In this document: positions 25,127 to 36,696 of the stretch, piece after piece | How positions within the stretch are numbered: position 1 is the first letter of the stretch | How the letters are laid out: every line of letters begins with the position of its first letter | Origin: Xenoacremonium recifei | Taxonomy: Eukaryota > Ascomycota > Sordariomycetes > Hypocreales > Nectriaceae | Direction of reading: 5' to 3' | Assembly (NCBI GenBank): GCA_012184525.1 | Contig: WOFQ01000008.1 | Span: 248,001 to 312,000 of the forward strand | Length of the DNA: 64,000 nt | The notes under the pieces: generated by a model | The model's database searches: none | What the model saw: only the letters and a program-made list of their open reading frames with translations | What the model was told of the DNA's origin: nothing | Program-made: the position numbers and the translations under genes

Positions 25127-26515
25127 TCAGGGCTTCTGTTCGGCCTCAACCTCCGCAGTGGCCTGCTCGGGTCTCTGCTGAGATTTTGATGCCGTCAAGC
25201 TTGATCTAGTTCCCGCGGCACCCATAACCCAGTCTGGGATAGGAGGTGTCATCTTCCGCTCAGTTGGCACAGCAGACTCCTCTGTGACCTCGGTCAGGCT
25301 GCCTTGGTCGTCGCTCTGGGTCTTCTTTGAGTCAAAGCTGGCTCGGTTGCTGAGCGGGCTGGGGATGTGGCCACTTCGCATGTGATTAAGCGTCCGGAGG
25401 CTCTGTCTGTGGGTGATGACCTGGCCGGCATTGGGCGCCGCAACCACGACAGTGCCTGGGGTCGCAATTGGAGGCGGGGTTGGCGAATCGGATCGGAACA
25501 GGGGGTGGATGTGCAGCTCGCTCATTGAGGGCTGCTGCGTCAGTGAGGGTTGATGCCGAGGTCGTGGCACAGGGCTGTAGCTGCGGCTGCGTGTCCGGAC
25601 ACGAGGAGGCTCAAAAGGCATGTCGTTGCTGGGGCTGGACTCCCGACTCGCTGTCGGGCTCCCGGGAATTGGCTCTAGGAAATGTGACTTGCCATGAGGC
25701 GGCGACGATGCTTCTAGCACAGCCTGGCGGTTGTGGGTGTCGACTGAGGAGGTATCCCAAGAGTCAAAGGCGTCCTCACCACTTGATCGGTAAGCCATCG
25801 ATTCCAACGATGCCGGCCGCCGCTTCTCCTTATTTGACAAGAGCTGAGTCTTTGAGGTCACCGGTCGAATGACGTTGGAAAGAGTCACTTTGATGGTGGT
25901 AGTAACCTCGACCCTTGGCTTGCTGCTAATGGACGTCGGTAGGCTTCGGGAGTCCATTGAGGTCATCTCCCGTGTCTGAATCGAGTCGGGGTTCGATCGA
26001 CTGTGCTTCATGCGGAAGATGGGGAAGTGTCGCTCGTCTTCTGTGCTGTGCAGCGAAAGAGTCCCCGCGCCGGAGGAGCGTGAGTAGACGAAATGCACAA
26101 TAGTAAAGACAATTTGAAAGGCAAATGAAAGTCCGAGGGCGATAGAAGCGCCAATCAGGAAATTGTTTTGGTCGGTGCCGAGGATCTTGCTCTTCAGGTC
26201 AAGAGTCAAGTGGCTGAGATATATAACGGTGGCCACAGATGCCGTCGCTGCAAATGCAATGGCGAACAGGCTCAGGCCAAAGAATACGCCGAGGCATCGC
26301 ACTGAGAAGTCTCGTAATAAAGCCGAGGCGTACGTAGAGAGAAGCCAACCGAGGAGAACGAAAACGATGGCCTCAAGAACTGCAGAGACCTTGGAGGTTG
26401 TCCGCCCGATTGAGTCGTCGGGTAGGTGGACAGCCAGAACGATGTGGATTCCCATGACTGCTGCCGTCGACAACAAGGCGAGAACGCCTAGAAATATGGA
26501 GATGGCTCGACGCAT
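25127..26515 (-). CDS. Four-transmembrane fungal membrane protein, function unknown
   Basis: A single exon of 462 aa. The N-terminal third has four hydrophobic segments at about residues 7-30, 44-64, 74-101 and 119-144, in a tetraspan layout like MARVEL-type proteins, with no cysteine pattern of tetraspanins. The C-terminal 310 residues are hydrophilic, Ser/Pro-rich and presumably cytosolic, with basic phosphosite-like stretches such as RTRSRSYSPVPRPRHQ. I do not recognise a named family. The intact length, single long frame and start next to the first membrane segment support a real gene. A 5.6-kb gene-free interval lies upstream, with a purine-rich plus strand from about 26.7 to 27.3 kb that would be a pyrimidine-rich leader for this gene. 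Confidence 0.8.
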   Translation of the reverse strand: MRRAISIFLGVLALLSTAAVMGIHIVLAVHLPDDSIGRTTSKVSAVLEAIVFVLLGWLLSTYASALLRDFSVRCLGVFFGLSLFAIAFAATASVATVIYLSHLTLDLKSKILGTDQNNFLIGASIALGLSFAFQIVFTIVHFVYSRSSGAGTLSLHSTEDERHFPIFRMKHSRSNPDSIQTREMTSMDSRSLPTSISSKPRVEVTTTIKVTLSNVIRPVTSKTQLLSNKEKRRPASLESMAYRSSGEDAFDSWDTSSVDTHNRQAVLEASSPPHGKSHFLEPIPGSPTASRESSPSNDMPFEPPRVRTRSRSYSPVPRPRHQPSLTQQPSMSELHIHPLFRSDSPTPPPIATPGTVVVAAPNAGQVITHRQSLRTLNHMRSGHIPSPLSNRASFDSKKTQSDDQGSLTEVTEESAVPTERKMTPPIPDWVMGAAGTRSSLTASKSQQRPEQATAEVEAEQKP

Positions 26516-27197
26516 TGTGAGGGTTGTTTGTTGGAGGTGAGAGGTGGAAGATCAAGAGACAATAGAAATCGCTCGTGTCGCCTTTCAGCGCTGTGAAGAT
26601 GCCGACAGGCGACAGTCCAAAGAGAATTGACGTCGTCTCCAATGGTAAGTTGACAATTGTTGGGTCTAATGTTTGGAGTGTGTGGAGGATGATAAGGTGC
26701 CAGTCATCATCAAGACAGGTGCATTCCAGTGCTGTGGCGTAGTCAAGTGACCTCTAGCAAGCAACAACCTCGAATTGAAGGAAGATGACGATACTTTCGT
26801 AGATGTCGTAGGTTCTGGTGAGGTTTTTCTGATTGAAGAAGGTTGAACAATGCGAAGGGAGCTCGTCGATGGTTGATTCCGAGACTTGGCTGAACCACGG
26901 GACAGGTTTCAGACTGCTGAGATCGCGGGGTTGAAACCTTTGCTTTCAGGTATGGGGGCCAGGCATATAATTTGAAGTATATAGAAACGAATGTGTATGT
27001 CTTAAGCAAGAGTAAAAGGTGAGTGTTGATAAGCAAAGTCGACAGAGCCCGGATGTTAGTATAGGGTCCAAGGTATACTGGGGCGACAACGAAGGGAATG
27101 GGTTCTAAGGATAATGGGAGAACAAAGGACAAGGAAGATGGTCGGGGAACGGGCTGGTAAAAGAAAGAGAGGAGGGGGAGGGAGCGAGAAAAGAGGC

Positions 27198-27218
27198 GTG
27201 TGTTTGTGTGTGTGTGTG
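27198..27218. repeat. GT dinucleotide microsatellite
   Basis: A nearly pure GT run with one TTT interruption, upstream of the four-TM gene. Confidence 0.8.
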
Positions 27219-27995
27219 CGGGTGTAAAAGCAAGCAGCAGGATCCCGTCCCTCTCTTTGACCTTGGGCTGCGAGCTGGCACTTTGTGGCTCTCTCGAGTG
27301 CCGTCCCATCCCCGTCCATGGATCTTAATTAGTCGAGCCAGTGGAGGGGGGGTGAGGGGACCCAAGCACAAGCAGCGGGGAGATCGGAGGGATGGACCCT
27401 GGTCAAGCTGCTCAGCGCTGGCGGACAGGGGTCGAGGATTTTTTGTCTTGATTTTTCTTTCTTTTTTTGCAGTCTGGGATTTGGATTCTCGGGTCTCAGC
27501 AATGACCTCGGCGGGTGGAGCTGTGGGCAGAAGGATCGCGAGCAGGCTGCGCGTGAATGGTCGGCACTTGTGGTTCGACGGCCGCGGATATATTGGGCCT
27601 GGCAGCGGCGGGCTGTGCGTCCTGCTGCTGCTGCTGCTGTGCGGTTTCAGAGGCACGGGCCGGAGTGTATCATGGTGGTGCTATCTATTCGCGAGAAGGG
27701 CCTCGAGAGAGAGACCGGTTCCGCGGCCTGGGCGAGGGCCCGGGAGAAGGAGAAGGCATCGCGGGCCAACCGAGCTGGCACCTGAAGACCGGGTCGATCA
27801 GGTCGGCCTCGACAATGGTGGTCGAGATGCTGGACGCCATGGCCAGTCTAGTCAGTCGCTACCAGTTGACTGGGACGCGCATCCAATCTCAACGCGTCGT
27901 TGATCGACGATACAGTCTACGGCCGGCGAACCCGGCCTCGATAGTCTAGCCCTCGGGGGATGCGACCCCGGAAATGCCCAACGATGCTTTGCCTC

Positions 27996-28010
27996 GCCTT
28001 GCCTTGCCTT
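27996..28010. repeat. Short tandem repeat, GCCTT x3
   Basis: Three exact copies of a 5-bp unit, flanked by degenerate copies (GCCTC and GCTTC), in the gene-free interval. Confidence 0.7.
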
Positions 28011-31000
28011 GCTTCTTTGTCCGGCCTGGAAACAGACCCTTGGAGAAGCTGAGGCAGAGGCTCAGCCCAGCAGCACAGACGCCGAAGCCAGCGGTGGACT
28101 CGCTCTCCTCTCCTCTCCTTCATCTCACGGAGAGCACTGCGGTCGTGCACCGTCGCACGCCCTCTCCCGTCGAGCAAACTTGGCTCTCATCGTCGGTTGC
28201 TGTTATGGATGATGGCATTGCTAGTTAGTTCTGTTTACTTTGCTCGACGCGTCGCTGCCAAATAGAAGACGTGTCTCACAAGGTTTCCGAGCTACAGCTG
28301 TGGTTCATGCTGGACCTTTCTTCATTGAGCCTCGACTGCAACCCACCATCGGTGCTAGCCCACACAACGGCGCAAACCGTGCCAACTTTTGCGGCGTGCC
28401 GTCGCTTCACCACGCCCGGCGCAAGAGCCCAGAAGAGCGGACGCCCGGGGCGGGATGGCAGGATGGACGGATGATGTGGTCATGACGGGATTGTGTTGCG
28501 GGATTATGGCGGCTGGGTTTCCCCTCTCATCTCGACGCAACCTAAGTACCGGGTGCTTGCTGGTGCTGGCTGGTACTGCAATTGATTCCAGAAGACAGTG
28601 AGCAGGATCAATCTCTGGTGGGTCGAACTCCCGCAAGTCCACCAGGCGAATGCCTGCTTCGCTGTTTCAGAGGTTCAGCTGCAAGTCTCCAGGAGGCAGT
28701 GCGCTCCCGTCGCCATCCGTCAGCAGCGCAGCAAATGAAAAAGAAATGAAGCTCTTGCGGGAGCCAAGACGAAGCGGTCTCTGATTGCTGCTCGCTCGCA
28801 CCCATTCTCCTGCAGCGTCTCACACGGGAAGTTCAGGTCGGCTATCTCAACCAATCCATGGTCCCGCCCACTGCACCTCCAGCTCTCCAGGCACCTACCG
28901 CACTGAAGCTCAACGGGCGCGTTCCTGGAAATGCCGTCATCCATGCCCTAAAATCAGTGACTCGGGCCTCCGCTGGCGTTCGCCCTGCAGCAGCGCAGCC
29001 CTAGGGTGCGGGCCCCGCGCTAGAGCCCTTTTTGGACGAAACAGTCCTCTGCACTGCTTCCCATTGGCCGCTCGGTTCTGTCTCTTGCTTCCATCCCATC
29101 CATCTCACTGTCCAGATGCACCTTCCATCTCCTGGGAGTCACATCCCGCTGCCTCACAAATTTTTCTTCCCTCCACAGCGGAGCCATCGAGTCTTTTTCT
29201 CACTGAGGATTCAATTAAGGATCTCCCACAGAAAGATATTTCCTTTTAGGCTGCTTACATTTTCGCTGGAAATCCTCCTGCAAGAGGTGCTCGTCCCGCC
29301 GAAGCGATCTGACGTTAGCCCACTGCGCCTCGAACTAGCCCTATCATCTCACACGGCTGATGAAAGCTCGCTACAGAGCAACCAGACCTGGACATCGACG
29401 AACGCCCAGAGATTCGTCTTCTCTGACTCTCAATTCTGTCTAGATAGTCTACCCGATCAATGCTCTCGCCGAGGAGACACACGTTATAGACCGAATCCTT
29501 CCATTGCCTTCCCCGCCTTCAATCATCTAAGAATAGCGCCGATACGGGAATCGATACGGGATCCGACCCTCCCCAACTCACCCCATTCGATAGATTCCAG
29601 CTGCACTGCAAATCTGTGTTCCCGGCTCGCTCTCGCCCATCAACTGCTCAGCCAATACCAGATCTCAATGAGCCCTATCTTCTTCAAGATCTACCACACC
29701 TTAACCCGTCCCACTATCAGTTACGAGGCCTCCTTCAACCATTAATCGGCAGCTTCAACAGCTCCGATCTTGCTTTTCTCTTGACCGGTTGCATTTTCGT
29801 ATCGATACGAACTCCTTCGTCCGTATCAATGAAACGCCACGTAGCAGTGCAGCCTAACCGAATGTTCTGCTCCTCAGTGCCAACATCGCCAACATCGCTG
29901 TTACCCCTGCTCCTGACGTGTTTCTTCCTGCCTTACCGGATACAAACCCTCATCCCAGATAGGGAAGTTGATGGATTTTGGCTTTGTTTCAAGTCCTGTT
30001 CTGAACTAGGTATCTCTGCTGTCTTTCCAGTTTCGATATCAGCCAACACGATGTTGCACAGCCTCGTGGTTCGAGATAGACAGCTCATAATGCGCTCCTA
30101 AGCAAATATTTACCCAGTTTGGCTAAAGTGGCGGAAATCTTGCGATGAGTTATTTGACAGCTGTCTCTCTGGATCATCTGCCAAGTCACATTGAGCTGAG
30201 GCTCATCACCGCCTCTTTCTCTTGCACTGATCGCAATTAGTCGTGGGCCCATTACGTTGCTCATAAACGTTGTCCCTTGCTTCACCTGCATCTGAAGCTG
30301 TTTCAAAACGGGTCCTCACCGATACCCACGATGTAAAGTGTGAGGTTGGAGGCCTGAGCTTTTGGGGACGGCTGCACGCCAGCCTTGGCTTAGACATGGG
30401 AATGCGCCCCCAGGTTCATGGAGTCCTCAAAATACAGATTCATAAATCCTGACACAATAACTATGCTGCCTTCAGTCCTGGCTCCTGTTTTGCGCTTACG
30501 ACAAATAGGACCAGCCGCTATTTGGCGTCTTGCTTTCAAGGTTCCCATTCTCTCGATCGACATATTCAGACATAGAGCCATAATCTCGCAAATGAACCCG
30601 AAAACCTACATTGCCTCATTCGATGAGGTTCTCTGCCTGATGGCTCCTGATTCTAGATCCTCCCTAACTCCCCTTGCATTCTCTGCGATATTACTTATGA
30701 AGATCCAGACCTTCTCAAACTTGAATGGCGAAAGCCCGATCTCACGATGAGGAGCTTCTTTACTCTAGGGTTTCAATAGTCCGTGGTACTATAGTATAGC
30801 AGCTCATGACCTAAACTTACATACTGCAGATGCGTGTTTTGTCTCTACGGAGATGAGGTTACCATGCAGAATGTCACTCAGTATATGGGCCATGTGGAGT
30901 TTGACCACTGTTCAGCTTCGAAGTCCAGAATATCCCAATTCAACATGGCCTGTCGTTCCTGCATGGTCGATCTGCTAGCTACTCTAGACCAGCTGCGAAA

Positions 31001-32115
31001 AGCGTCGAGAGCGTATCGGATGCTCCCTTTGATCTGAGACATCCGCCACGTCTAAAACATAAGCGTCCCGACGCAAGGGCTGGTGGATCAGCAACCAATA
31101 GTCGTATGCGCTTGTGATTACCGTTGTTCTCTTCCCCATATGATTGATCACCAGCTTCCGCGCGGGACGAGACCCTGAGAGCGTCATCCCACGAGCGCTT
31201 TGGGGGGTGTCTTGGATGGTTTAGATCCAGATTGCGTCGTTTAGGGTCCCGGGCTAGCCTAGTGCTGTGTTGCGGCTGTCTTGATTCATGATAACTTGAA
31301 TGCGCGACTCAGATCTGGGTGTGATCAGATTTGTCCCGGCCAATGCTATTGATGAGATGGGCATCAAAATAAGCAAACCAGCTAGTTTTTCGTAAAGCTT
31401 CAATGCGAAAAGGAAAAGCCCAATCCACATGGTGTCGCTCGTATCAATCTACGGAGTAGCTCCTCCAGGTTCGGTCTCGCGAGATCACGCAAATGACACA
31501 GCTTCGACCCGGGTCCTAGCATAACCTGTAAAAGAATTCGGTCTCCCTTCAGCGCCTCAGACCACCTACAATCATTTATACGGTTACAACAGAACTCTAA
31601 GTTCTGCCATGAAACTTGACCAGTGGCGCTCTAGGGTAGCCAAAGGCCTCTTTAATTTGGAATGTTCTTATAAATCTTTATCAGTTTATCTTGAATTTAT
31701 TAAATATGATAATATTTGCAAGTTGGTCTGTCGAGGATGCTTGCAGAGTGCACCCTGGCACCGTTAATGGGTTGGTGATGTTTCTTCCTGATCCACAGTT
31801 ACCTTATTGATGAGTGATCTCTCAACTTCAAGCAGAGTTTGATAACAGATAGCCGAGACAGATTGCTAACTATCTCTATCGATATTCATTCTACTTTCTA
31901 CATTCATTCACACAAACGATGTCTCATGAGATATATCTGCTTTTTAGGCCTCGCTTGTGCGGCTTGTCTCACTCATAGCGTGGCTGTCAGGTGCAATCAG
32001 AGTCGTTGACATCATCACTTTCACCGAGCCGAACCTCACTCAACCATCAAAACGCGATTCGAGTTTCCTTCACGCGTCAGACACGCCTCAGTAAAGTAAA
32101 CATCGTAATTCAACC

Positions 32116-34076
32116 ATGGGAGAAGCTCGCGTCATCTACTGGTTTCGTACCGACTTGCGCCTTCACGACTCGCCTGCGCTTAAAGCAGCTCTAGACTTGG
32201 ACCCAGCAGTGCTCTGGCCCATCTTCACCTGGGACCCCCATTATGTTTACAGAGCAAGAGGCGGTCTCAATCGTTGGCAATTCTTGTGAGTAAAAGAATC
32301 ACATATATCCAAAAACGCATCTGATCAACGACCAGGCTGGACTGCCAGAATGATTTATCCAAGTCCATCACTAAGCTAAACTCGAAGTCGAAGCTTTTCG
32401 TGCTCAGGGAAGCTCCCCAAACTCTCTTTCCAAAGCTTTTCAAGGCATGGAAAGTTACACACATTGTGTTCGAAAAGGATACAGACACATATGCTCGCGA
32501 ACGAGACGAGGTCGTGGCCAATGCCGCGAAAGAAGCCGGTGTGAAGGTTGTGATCCGTACTGGCAGAACGCTCTGGGACAGCGACCTTGTAGTCGACAAG
32601 CATGGAGGCAAGCCTACAATGTCCATCTCTCAGCTTGAAGCTGCAGGTCGCAAGGTTGGATCGATCCCAAAACCGATACCTGCCCCTGATCACCTCCCTG
32701 ATCCTGGAGACATGCCCATGGAGTTCGACCAAGACGAACCAGAAACCAATCCAGACTTCAACAGTGAGCAGCGGACAAAGAAAGACACTGGATACAAGGC
32801 CATTTCAGGTCCTAAAGGCGACTTTGCTATCGAAACTATGGAAGAGCTCGGCTTTCCCTCAGCAACTACACCTCATAAAGGCGGCGAGACCATCGCGCTC
32901 AAGATGCTCGACGAGATCATCAAGGACAAGAAATACACAGCAACGTTTCAAAAGCCCAAGACCAGCCCCGCTGAATTCGAGCCTCAGTCGACAACCCTGC
33001 TTTCCCCTTTCCTTCACTTCGGGGCCCTTTCAGTCCGCGAGTTCTACTGGCGTGTCCAAGACGTCGTATCTGAATATGGAAAAGGAGCCTCAACACCGCC
33101 GGAAAGCCTGACAGGTCAGCTGCTCTTCCGTGACATGTACTTTGCCGCGCAAGCAGCACTCGGAGCCACCTTCACACAGACGGCGACCAACCCTTACTGC
33201 CGCTTCATCCCCTGGCATCTGCCCTCGAAGCGGGATCCTGAGACGGGGCTCGTCACTGGCGAGTACCATGTCGACTCGGAAGAAGCCGAGACGTGGTTCA
33301 AGCGATGGAAGAATGGCGTGACAGGGTTTCCCTGGATCGATGCACTGATGCGGCAGCTGAAGCATGATGGCTGGATACACCATTTGGGACGGCATAGCGT
33401 GGCCTGCTTTCTCACGCGGGGAGGATGTTACGTTGACTGGGAGCGCGGCTGTGAGGTGTTTGAGGAGTGGTTACTCGACCACGAGCCCGCTTGCAACGCT
33501 GGAAACTGGCAATGGCTGTCCTGCTCGGCCTTCTTCTCACAGTATTTCCGTTGCTACAGCCCCGTGTCGTTTGGGCAGAAGTGGGATAAGCAAGGAAACC
33601 TGATTCGGAAATGGGTGCCCGAGTTGAAGGACCTGGATGCCAAGTACATTTACGAGCCGTGGAAGGCCCCTGCTGCGGCCCAGGAGAAGGCTGGTGTCCA
33701 GATAGCCGGAGACGGGTTGACGGGTGTAAAGGAAGGGACCTATCCGCAGCCGATGTTCGACTTCTCCGAAAGACGCAGTGTGTGTCTAGCTGCCATGAAG
33801 ACGGCATACGAGGTAGGCTTGCATGGAAACGATAAACAGGTACTGGATGAGAGCTGGCGGGAGCTATTTCCTACCGACAGAGGCGACATCCGTGGAAGCA
33901 ACGAGGGCGATGAACACGAGAGCGATGACGGCGAGCAAGCGGATCGGGCTGACAACGAAGCTCAGCACGAAGGCGAGGGAACAAAGTCTTCTGGACCGAT
34001 GGACAAGTTCGTGTCCAAGAAGAGAGCGGCGCAGAAGGGCGAGGAAGAAGCAAGCACAAAGAAGTCAAAGAATTGA
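32116..34076 (+). CDS. Cryptochrome/photolyase family protein, (6-4) photolyase type
   Basis: Two exons, 32116-32285 and 32336-34076, flank a 50-nt intron (GTGAGT...CCAG) and encode 636 aa. The start is ATGGGAGAAGCTCG. The N-terminus VIYWFRTDLRLHDSPALK is the antenna Rossmann domain. The C-terminal FAD domain has LLFRDMYFAAQ, GFPWIDALMRQL, HHLGRHSVACFLTRGG, NAGNWQWLSCSAFF and YSPVSFGQKWD. His406 and His410 match the two histidines needed to repair (6-4) photoproducts, so repair activity is plausible; fungal relatives also act as blue-light regulators. Residues from about 590 form an acidic tail ending in basic clusters (SKKRAAQK, KKSKN) that could be a bipartite nuclear signal. The stop lies 76 bp from the stop of the convergent TPR gene. 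Confidence 0.93.
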
Positions 34077-34152
34077 CCCAAGTCGTGGGGTTTGGTAGAT
34101 AGTAGTATACATTTCCAGTAGTCCATGAAAGTACAGAATCAGGGCCTTACTG

Positions 34153-35272
34153 TTAAAAGGGTACGTTTGGGTCTGCCAGTCTCGCCCACTCCATCGCCCA
34201 GCGCTGTTGCTCCCCTCGAGTCTTCTCATCCGTCGCCCGTGCCTGACCCTCGAGAGCCATCTCCGAAAGATATGCAAATATCTCTGGTCGATCATTCATA
34301 GCCGCATTGAACAGATACTGCTCCGCCTGCGCTGGGTCGCTCGCCCGGAGCAGCTGTCCCAGCTCCGCGTCCGTCTCCAACGATCCGCCCTCGATTGACG
34401 CCTCAAACGCTGCCTTTGCCTCTGCAAGCCTCCCAGTTTTTACAAAAGCCTTGCCTAGACATAGCTGGCAGTACGGCTTCCACTCAAAGGCCGGGCAGTC
34501 GAGTTGTAGAGCGCGCTGGAGCGTTCGGATCGCGGCCTCGTACTTCCCCTCCTCAAAAAGCAATTCGCCCTCGGCTGTCAAGGCATTGGGATCTCGGCCC
34601 TCAGCGACAATTTTCTTGAACAGTGTTCTCGACTTCTCGACAGGACGCATCTTGTACCAGCCTCCGCCGCGGATGAGCATCCTGGCCAGGGAAAGGGTCG
34701 CTGGTCTGTGGCCCATTTCAGAGGCTGAAGACCACAGAGCCATAGTTAGGGCTTGGGAATTCCGACCAGTATGGTAATGGCGGAGCATGCAGCCAATCTC
34801 ATGCATAGTAGAGGCGGAAAGGCCATCAGCTAGGAGTAGAATCATCAGTATGCGAATTCATACACAGCAGGTGAGAGGGGGTCTCACCTCCGGGCAGGCG
34901 AACGCTCCATGGCGATGAGCCAGCTTTGATAGCCTCTGAAAACTTGACCAGGCCGTCATAATACTGGGCTGGGGATAGACTTTTGAAAGAATCGTGTCGC
35001 TCGACGATCTTCTCGAAGGCTTTGACGGTGAGGCCGTCAAGATTGTAGAGCCCACTGTCATTCCAGGTCTGTGTAGGCTGTGGCGCTCGTTGCGGTATCC
35101 TCTGTGGTGCCCGGACGGCAGGTGCTCGGGGAGCAGCATACGACCGTCTTTGACATGATTGACACACCTGTCCTTGTCCTGAGCTGAGTGTATATCCGAC
35201 TGGAGCTCTGGTCAATGTGGACGAGCGGAAGAGCCAGGAAAAGGTCCGCTGAGACATCACACTTCGAGACAT
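34153..35272 (-). CDS. Mitochondrial TPR/Sel1-like repeat protein
   Basis: Two exons, 35272-34888 and 34829-34153, flank a 58-nt intron (GTGAGA...CCTAG) and encode 353 aa. An in-frame second ATG lies at 35257. The N-terminus (RTFSWLFRSSTLTRAP...) is rich in Arg/Ser and lacks acids, as expected for a mitochondrial targeting sequence. The rest contains helical repeats: TLSLARMLIRGG, TAEGELLFEEGKYEAAIRTL, CLGKAFVKTGRLAEAKAAF and AEQYLFNAAMNDRPEIFAYL, resembling Sel1/TPR repeats. I cannot assign a specific function; a role in respiratory-chain assembly or mitochondrial translation is only a guess. It is divergent from the Utp16-like gene. Confidence 0.8.
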
Positions 35273-35716
35273 CGAGGGTGCAAATTAGTAGTAATTCCTC
35301 AAATAGAAGCGGAGACTCAAATAGAGCCTTTGAAATTAAATGGCCATGACGCTGGGTGATGGTATGAAGGAGCTGTAATGAACGAGGTTCGCTGAAGGTC
35401 AAACCACATTTCCACCAGCCAGCCACCTCGGCCAATCAGAGGCGTCACCAGCCACAAAGGACACCGCCACTCACCGATAATCCGATGTTCAATAATTTTT
35501 TTCTTCGTCGAACAAACAGTACCAGTTTGATCACATCAACGACTTCGACACTTTCCTTCTTCATTTAGAATTGGCTCCGGAGAGCGAACCTTGGACACTC
35601 TGTTGGTTCTTAATTTTACTCATCAGCAAATTTTTCAGCTGCCGAAAAGAGACTACGAAGACGCCTAATCTCACTCACCATCTTCAATTCACACTTTAAG
35701 AAGGCAATCATCAACG
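35273..35716. promoter_or_regulatory. Shared divergent promoter of the TPR gene and the Utp16-like gene
   Basis: A 444-bp interval between two divergent ATGs. The stretch before the right-hand gene is C/T-rich (about 35540-35700), as in fungal 5' leaders. Confidence 0.4.
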
Positions 35717-36626
35717 ATGCCACCAACCACAAGAAGCCGGAAGAGAAAGTCGGAGGAGGGCTTTCCCACTGATGCGGAAGCTGATGTTTCAATTGTCACT
35801 GAGACCAAGAAACAGAAAAAGTTGCCGGTGAGGGCGAAAGACGCAGAAGGTCAGGAGCCTAAAGCTGCATCCCCGAAGGGTGTCCTCAAGGTCTTTGGCG
35901 ATGATGACGACAATGCCGTCCCTGAGCCGGCGCCAGTGAAGCCTGCCGCACCAGTCGCAGATGAGGAAGAGGAGGACAGTGATGATGAGGCCCCTGAGGC
36001 CGTGTCTACGAGCAAGGCGGCATCAGATGTCAAGAAGTCAAGTCAAGCCGCCGAGAAAGCAGCTAAAGAGTATGTCCCTAATCTACACCTTCAAGATTTA
36101 TGTTCACGCAGCTTACGATCTATCCAGGCAAGCGGCAGCCCAGAAGCGCAAGCGTCAAGAAAGGGACGCCCTGTTCAAACAGCAAGCCGAAGAGCGCAAG
36201 AAGCTTGAAGAAGCTGCCGCACCCGCCGCGGATGCATCAGAAGATGCAGGATCCGCTCTTGCAGTCGCCAAAGTCGAGAGTAACAGCCGGGGCCGGCGAC
36301 GGACGGATAAAGTCTCAATCCCCAACCTCCTGCCGGCTGAGTTCCTCACAGACTCCTCAAGCGAGGACGAAGAGGAGGACGACCTCCCAGAAGAGGCCAC
36401 CAGGCCTAAGAAGCGGCGTGTTGCAACTATTGAGCGAGGTTTGGCTCGCGAGAATCGCGGCCCCAAGGACGAGAGGCTGGGAAACACGGTGTATCGGGTG
36501 ACGAAGAAGGTGGACGAGCGCATGGCTCCCAAGGCGCGGAAACACGCGCGCAGCTCCAAGGAAATGCTTCTCAAGCGGAATAGAAGTGCCGTGGGCGCAA
36601 GATCTGGGTTCTTTGTCAAGAAATGA
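35717..36626 (+). CDS. U3 snoRNA-associated protein, Utp16-like
   Basis: Two exons, 35717-36069 and 36128-36626, flank a 58-nt intron (GTATGT...CCAG) and encode 283 aa. The start PPTTRSRKRKSEEGFP is highly basic. The middle is Glu/Asp/Ala-rich with a Lys/Arg-rich coiled coil (AQKRKRQERDALFKQQAEER). The conserved C-terminus reads SIPNLLPAEFLTDSSSEDEE, LGNTVYRVTKKVDERMAPK and then basic residues, the pattern of the U3_snoRNA_assoc (Utp16) family. Such proteins belong to the small-subunit processome that matures 18S rRNA in the nucleolus. The acidic/basic composition is typical of nucleolar proteins. The family call rests on the C-terminal motif alone. Confidence 0.75.
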
Positions 36627-36677
36627 GGCGGGTTGAGGCTCTGGATTCTAAAACCGCCATCCCTCTAGCGAGCTGAT

Positions 36678-36696
36678 GATCACCGTAGCGGTGATC
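36678..36696. other. Perfect 7-bp inverted repeat in the Utp16-like 3' flank
   Basis: GATCACC, a 5-base loop and GGTGATC lie 52 bp after the stop codon. It could form a small hairpin in the 3' UTR, but a repeat this short can occur by chance. Confidence 0.3.

Larger units (their letters stand above)
26516..32115. other. Large gene-free interval upstream of the photolyase
   Basis: The 5.6 kb holds no coding frame I can support on either strand. Its left part should contain the promoter and leader of the four-TM gene. A GT run lies at 27198-27218 and three GCCTT units at 27996-28010. About 28.8-30.1 kb is C/T-rich on the plus strand, as in fungal promoter or 5' leader DNA, and carries a 237-codon open frame with no domain. 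A notably AT-rich pocket lies at about 31640-31735. The last few hundred bases should be the photolyase promoter. Confidence 0.4.

Noticed and set aside
27208..27903. Plus-strand 231-codon frame
   Set aside because: Gly/Arg-rich low complexity, begins in the GT repeat and has no recognisable product.
29032..29745. Plus-strand 237-codon frame
   Set aside because: No domain, odd composition and pyrimidine-rich context; more like leader DNA than coding sequence.
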